NCBI GenBank assembly: GCA_964599915.1
Contig: CAZRHR010000022.1
Span: forward strand, 1 to 34,368
Source: CAZRHR01 sp964599915
GTDB lineage: Bacteria > Bacteroidota > Bacteroidia > CAIKAF01
DNA: 34,368 nucleotides
Direction of reading: 5' to 3'
Notes under the pieces: generated by a model
Database searches by the model: none
Told to the model about the DNA's origin: nothing
The model's input: the letters and a program-made list of their open reading frames with translations, nothing else
Translations under genes and position numbers: made by a program
Part shown: positions 31,390-34,368 of the stretch, one piece after another
Layout: each line of letters begins with the position of its first letter
How positions within the stretch are numbered: the stretch's first letter is position 1

Positions 31390-31943
31390 CGGGTGATGCC
31401 CATAAGTCCCAATTTCAACAAAGCCGCCAGACTTATGCTATCCTGAATGTCTCCACGCATCGCCATAGCGATAGCTTCTGACAGCGGCAATTTCTTTAGG
31501 CTGAGCAATTCTGTTTCTTCCGGGCTAGACGGCCCATAAGACAATCCACGCGCCACATACACCACCGCGCGTTCATCCGTGACACTATTGGACGTGTTCA
31601 ACCGCAATAATTCTTCCCATTGTGTCGCCTCCAAGCCCGTTTCCTCTTTTAATTCTCGTTGGGCAGCTGGCAAGGTATCCACGGCTAATCCGCCACCGCC
31701 TTCTATGATTTCCCAACTATAAGCACCCAAAGGGTATCTGTATTGGCCGACCAACCACGTGTGGCCGTCTTCATCTATTGGAACAATGCCTACAGCAATG
31801 TTTTTAAATGACACTACCCCGTAAATCCCCTGATTTCCGGAAGGATTTAGCACCTGATGCTCCTCCACACGAATCCATGGATTGTCATATTTTAATTCCG
31901 TGGACAAAAAAGTCCATGGATTTTCTTGCTCTTGAGGATTCAT
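31386..31943 (-). CDS. Nudix hydrolase, ADP-sugar pyrophosphatase-like
   Basis: 185 residues. The Nudix box reads GGGGLAVDTLPAAQRELKEETGL. The catalytic core RELxEExGL is intact. The first Glu of the canonical Gx5E is Val, as in the EGGG subgroup, where the box is preceded by WEI(P/I)EGGG. The upstream QYRYPLGAYSWEIIEGG matches the ADP-ribose/ADP-sugar pyrophosphatase group. Likely reaction: hydrolysis of a nucleoside-diphosphate sugar to two monophosphates; the substrate is not determined. The gene starts one base after the DUF1015 stop, as the last gene of the serine operon. Whether it serves serine metabolism is unknown. Confidence 0.88.
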   Translation of the reverse strand: MNPQEQENPWTFLSTELKYDNPWIRVEEHQVLNPSGNQGIYGVVSFKNIAVGIVPIDEDGHTWLVGQYRYPLGAYSWEIIEGGGGLAVDTLPAAQRELKEETGLEATQWEELLRLNTSNSVTDERAVVYVARGLSYGPSSPEETELLSLKKLPLSEAIAMAMRGDIQDSISLAALLKLGLMGITR

Positions 31944-31944
31944 T

Positions 31945-33150
31945 TTAGTCTAATGAAGTTTGTAAATCTAACATGGTCAGCCCATTGGGTAGCTTTGGCT
32001 CAAACCATGTACTTTTAGGTGGCATAAATTTCCCTGTGGTGGCATAGGCAAAAAAGTCGTCTCTGCGTAAAGCCGGGATAAAAAATGCCAGCTGGTATCC
32101 ACCCTTTTCTACCGCTTCTACCAAGGCCTCAGGCTGCGTAACGCCACCCAAAAACCCAACCCTGTCATCTCTTCTCAAGTCTTCAATCCCAAAGAACGGA
32201 CCCAAAATACGTTGTGAAACCACTTCAGACCAAATGTCGAAAGGCTGCAACGGCGCTTTAGGGGCAAGATGATACCACATTCCCTGAAACCATAGGGCCA
32301 ATTCGGAAGGTGGTTGGGATAATGGCGTCACATCAAAAACGCCTTTTAACCGCTCCAAAAACTCATCCATCACCCGCGCGTCTATGCCTTTCACCATGCG
32401 ATGAAAGGGCAAAATATCCACTACATCTCCGGCAAATAATGTGGCCATGAAATATTGATCTCCACCTGAACTTTTCCCTTTATGCTGCTGTGCGAGACGT
32501 AACGAAGAGGCCGTTCTGTGGTGGCCATCGGCAATAAACCAAGACGGTACTTTATGCAATTTCGCTGAAATCCGGCTTATGAGCGCTTCCTCATCAATGA
32601 CCCATAAACGATGCCGACCCAGATGTTCCAAGGAAAAATCCAAGGCGGGCATCGTAGCTAAAATCGGTTCCAATACATCAGAAACACCTACATGGTCCTG
32701 ATACGTTAAGCAAACCGGTTCCGCATTGACCCCAACCACATCCAAATAGGCCGTTAATTTCTCTTCTCTGGACGCAATGGTTTCTTCATGGGGCAACACT
32801 AGGCGGTTTTCTAAGGTTTGAACATGCACCGCCGCCACCAAACCGGTATAGACTTTTTCGCCCCTGATTTGTTGATAGACATAAAAAGCTGGAGGTGTCT
32901 TTTTAAAAACGCCCTCTTTCATAAAGGACCTGAGTTGACGCCCTGAAGCAAGATTTCTTTCCTGAAAACTTAGGGCTTGACCGGAACGAACTTCCGGGGG
33001 CATCACTACATGCAAATAACTGTTGGGTTGCGAATCGCAAATCTCTTGTACCTTGGTTTTTGCGTATTGTTCCACAGACATGGTTACCACTTGTTCCGGT
33101 GCTGGAACGGCGGGAATCCAACCTGCAAAAGGCGCAAAAAGTGAGGTCAT
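31945..33150 (-). CDS. DUF1015 family protein, possible ParB/sulfiredoxin-fold serine kinase
   Basis: 401 residues. DUF1015 landmarks: LFAPFAGWIP at the start, FYVYQQIRG, LPHEETIASREEKL (H121), WFIADGHHRTASSLRLA (DGHHR at 208-212), DILPFHRMVKG and a C-terminal FMPPKSTWFEPKLPNGL. The function is not established in most organisms. DGHHR resembles the GxHR nucleotide-handling motif of the ParB/Srx superfamily, which includes free-serine kinases. Together with its place directly after serA (3-nt gap), this suggests a role in O-phosphoserine metabolism; that is inference. DUF1015 next to serA/serC recurs in bacteria. The protein has no signal peptide and is cytoplasmic. Confidence 0.88.
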   Translation of the reverse strand: MTSLFAPFAGWIPAVPAPEQVVTMSVEQYAKTKVQEICDSQPNSYLHVVMPPEVRSGQALSFQERNLASGRQLRSFMKEGVFKKTPPAFYVYQQIRGEKVYTGLVAAVHVQTLENRLVLPHEETIASREEKLTAYLDVVGVNAEPVCLTYQDHVGVSDVLEPILATMPALDFSLEHLGRHRLWVIDEEALISRISAKLHKVPSWFIADGHHRTASSLRLAQQHKGKSSGGDQYFMATLFAGDVVDILPFHRMVKGIDARVMDEFLERLKGVFDVTPLSQPPSELALWFQGMWYHLAPKAPLQPFDIWSEVVSQRILGPFFGIEDLRRDDRVGFLGGVTQPEALVEAVEKGGYQLAFFIPALRRDDFFAYATTGKFMPPKSTWFEPKLPNGLTMLDLQTSLD

Positions 33151-33153
33151 GGT

Positions 33154-34122
33154 TCAGGAAAAATGCGCCATAACATAGCCCGCCATCTCCATTCCAATAC
33201 GCTCTTGGGCTTCGGCCGTAGATCCACCTACATGCGGACTTACCGAAATGGAAGGATGTGTAAGCAGGGCTTCTAAAGGGGTTGGCTCATGGTCGAATAC
33301 GTCCAAACCGGCGCCACCAATCAAGCCTTGACTGAGCGCCTCCAGTAAATCCAACTCATGGATGATTCCACCACGGGCCGTATTAATGAGCAAAGCGCCC
33401 TTTTTCATTTGTTTCATTTCTGCCATGGAAACCAAGGGTTTTCCATCTTCCGGCATAGGAACATGAAACGTAATCACATCACTTTGGGCAAAAACCTCCT
33501 GAAGAGAAACCGTTTCCATGGCAATAGTAAACGTATCTCCGGTTTGTAAAAAATCTATTTCAAGCTCCGTTTCCTTTACCAAAGGGTCAAAAGGCAAAAC
33601 CCGCATACCAAGGCTAAAGGCCATTTTTGCCACCGCCTGTCCAATGCGACCAAACCCAATGATTCCCATGGTTTTACCACGTAATTCGAAAGCATTGGCA
33701 TAAGATTTTTTCAACGCACCAAACTTGGCCACCCCCTCGGTTGGCATGACTCGGTTGGCATGATGCAGGTACCTGGCCAGCGCAAACACATGGGCAAACA
33801 CCATTTCGGCCACAGAATCGGTAGAGGCTGCCGGCGTATTGGTCACCAAAATGCCTTTTTCGCGCGCGTAAGCCACATCGATGTTGTCCATCCCAACGCC
33901 GCCTCGACCTACAAACCGTAGCCCCGGACAAGCGTCAATTAATACTTTTCGCACTTTGGTGGCAGACCGCACCAACAGCGCTTCTATATTTTCCTGATTG
34001 ATATAATCGGCCAAAACGTCCTGTGGCACGTGTGTAGTGCGCACCTCAAAACCATGTGCTTCCAAATGTGCGATGGCTGAAGCTTCTAAACCATCATTGG
34101 CTAAAATGCGAACCTGTCTCAT
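33154..34122 (-). CDS. serA: D-3-phosphoglycerate dehydrogenase, short form
   Basis: 322 residues, a D-2-hydroxyacid dehydrogenase without the regulatory ACT or ASB domains of long SerA forms. NAD-binding Rossmann motif GFGRIG (156-161) with D179 ending the next strand. Catalytic residues are R250 (NTARGGII), E279 (DHEP) and H297 (SPHVGGST). VGRGGVGMDNID is the SerA-type loop. It oxidises 3-phosphoglycerate to phosphohydroxypyruvate, the first step of serine synthesis. Lack of an ACT domain suggests no serine feedback by that route. Its ATG shares one base with the serC stop (TAATG), so the two are coupled. The serC neighbour supports SerA over other family members. Confidence 0.94.
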   Translation of the reverse strand: MRQVRILANDGLEASAIAHLEAHGFEVRTTHVPQDVLADYINQENIEALLVRSATKVRKVLIDACPGLRFVGRGGVGMDNIDVAYAREKGILVTNTPAASTDSVAEMVFAHVFALARYLHHANRVMPTEGVAKFGALKKSYANAFELRGKTMGIIGFGRIGQAVAKMAFSLGMRVLPFDPLVKETELEIDFLQTGDTFTIAMETVSLQEVFAQSDVITFHVPMPEDGKPLVSMAEMKQMKKGALLINTARGGIIHELDLLEALSQGLIGGAGLDVFDHEPTPLEALLTHPSISVSPHVGGSTAEAQERIGMEMAGYVMAHFS

Positions 34123-34368
34123 TAGGCAAATTTTTGGGCGAAATCATCCATGACATTGACCAGAACCTTCACGGATTCCAGAGGCAAAGCATTGTACATG
34201 GATGCACGGTAACCACCTACCGAACGGTGTCCTTTTAATCCGCTAATTCCCGCTTCTTTAAGCATGGCTTCAAATTCTTTTTCCAGCTCAGGCTGGGTAA
34301 GCAGGAAAGTGGCATTCATCCAAGAGCGGTCTTCAGTGGCAACGGTTCCTTTAAAGCAAGGGTTGGCA
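34122..34368 (-). CDS. serC: Phosphoserine aminotransferase, C-terminal part (5' end outside window)
   Basis: Only the last 81 codons are present; the frame stays open to the window edge. An internal ATG at 34319 is not the true start, because the conserved EDRSWMNATFLL spans it. This stretch matches the SerC C-terminal domain (RSxMNVxF), followed by GISGLKGHRSVGGYRASMYNALP, with GHRSVGG(I/Y)RAS as the family hallmark. SerC is a PLP enzyme converting phosphohydroxypyruvate and glutamate to O-phosphoserine. The PLP lysine lies outside the window. It is the first visible gene of the serC-serA-DUF1015-Nudix operon. Confidence 0.95.
   Translation of the reverse strand, partial: ANPCFKGTVATEDRSWMNATFLLTQPELEKEFEAMLKEAGISGLKGHRSVGGYRASMYNALPLESVKVLVNVMDDFAQKFA

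Noticed and set aside
31650..31720. Missing first Glu of the Nudix box
   Set aside because: The EGGG subgroup of ADP-sugar Nudix enzymes commonly varies there while keeping the RELxEExG core.
34122..34319. A 65-codon gene starting at 34319
   Set aside because: The frame is open to the window edge and the conserved SerC stretch spans the internal ATG, so it is the 3' end of serC.
1..34368. CRISPR arrays, toxin-antitoxin pairs, restriction or phage-defence genes, insertion sequences
   Set aside because: Looked for on both strands; no regularly spaced repeats, no transposase or integrase, no nuclease or toxin signature. MazG, RimK and FloA are housekeeping homologues here, with no defence context.

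Overview
The window reads as a chromosomal segment of a Bacteroidota bacterium, most likely Flavobacteriales-like. The evidence is a C-terminal type IX secretion (T9SS) sorting domain, PKD-repeat surface proteins, a DUF5686/carboxypeptidase-regulatory outer-membrane protein, a LytS/LytTR pair, a lipoprotein with a surface-export motif (CKDED) and several TAnnTTTG-like -7 promoter elements. Base composition looks like the mid-40s percent GC by eye and is fairly even, apart from one non-coding stretch near 20 kb. Genes are densely packed. I see no rRNA, tRNA, CRISPR array, transposase or phage gene.

Layout. 1-2927 (minus): a TrkA/KtrA-type potassium-channel regulator, a membrane-anchored PASTA protein and a large secreted protein that runs off the left edge. 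3078-7713 (plus): RodA, a two-domain M16 zinc protease and a bacilliredoxin ending in a clear terminator. 7832-10534 (plus): a divergent LytS-like histidine kinase and its LytTR response regulator. 10676-14034 (plus): a PKD lipoprotein with its own promoter and terminator, then a T9SS-exported subtilase. 14043-15727 (minus): FtsX and a CysQ-like phosphatase with overlapping stop and start codons. 15902-19908 (plus): a second subtilase, a HAD phosphatase, an enoyl-CoA hydratase and a BASS-family transporter. 19909-20741 is an 833-base stretch between convergent genes with no convincing gene but a structured GC-rich core.

20742-24666 (minus): NamZ-type exo-muramidase, Dtd, MazG-like pyrophosphohydrolase, RimK, and a succinylglutamate-desuccinylase/aspartoacylase-like protein overlapping rimK by 44 nt. 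24699-25925 (plus): LolC/E-like permease. 25927-27120 (minus): LYS1-type saccharopine dehydrogenase-like enzyme. 27208-31389 (plus): an operon of clpS, nfeD, floA and a DUF5686 outer-membrane protein. 31386-34368 (minus): serC (partial), serA, DUF1015 and a Nudix hydrolase, i.e. a phosphorylated serine-biosynthesis operon.

Themes: cell-envelope building and turnover (RodA, FtsX, NamZ, LolC/E-like, FloA/NfeD, DUF5686), secreted or surface proteolysis (M16, two subtilases), protein quality control and modification (ClpS, Dtd, RimK), and amino-acid metabolism (SerA/SerC, saccharopine dehydrogenase-like). Most of this is ordinary core genome. The less ordinary points are the kinase with a rewritten phospho-acceptor box, the RimK plus desuccinylase-like pair, DUF1015 as a possible serine kinase in the serine operon, the repeated placement of -7-like elements only 4-5 nt before start codons (suggesting leaderless transcripts), and the unexplained 833-base stretch. 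I see no clear-cut new defence or mobile system.
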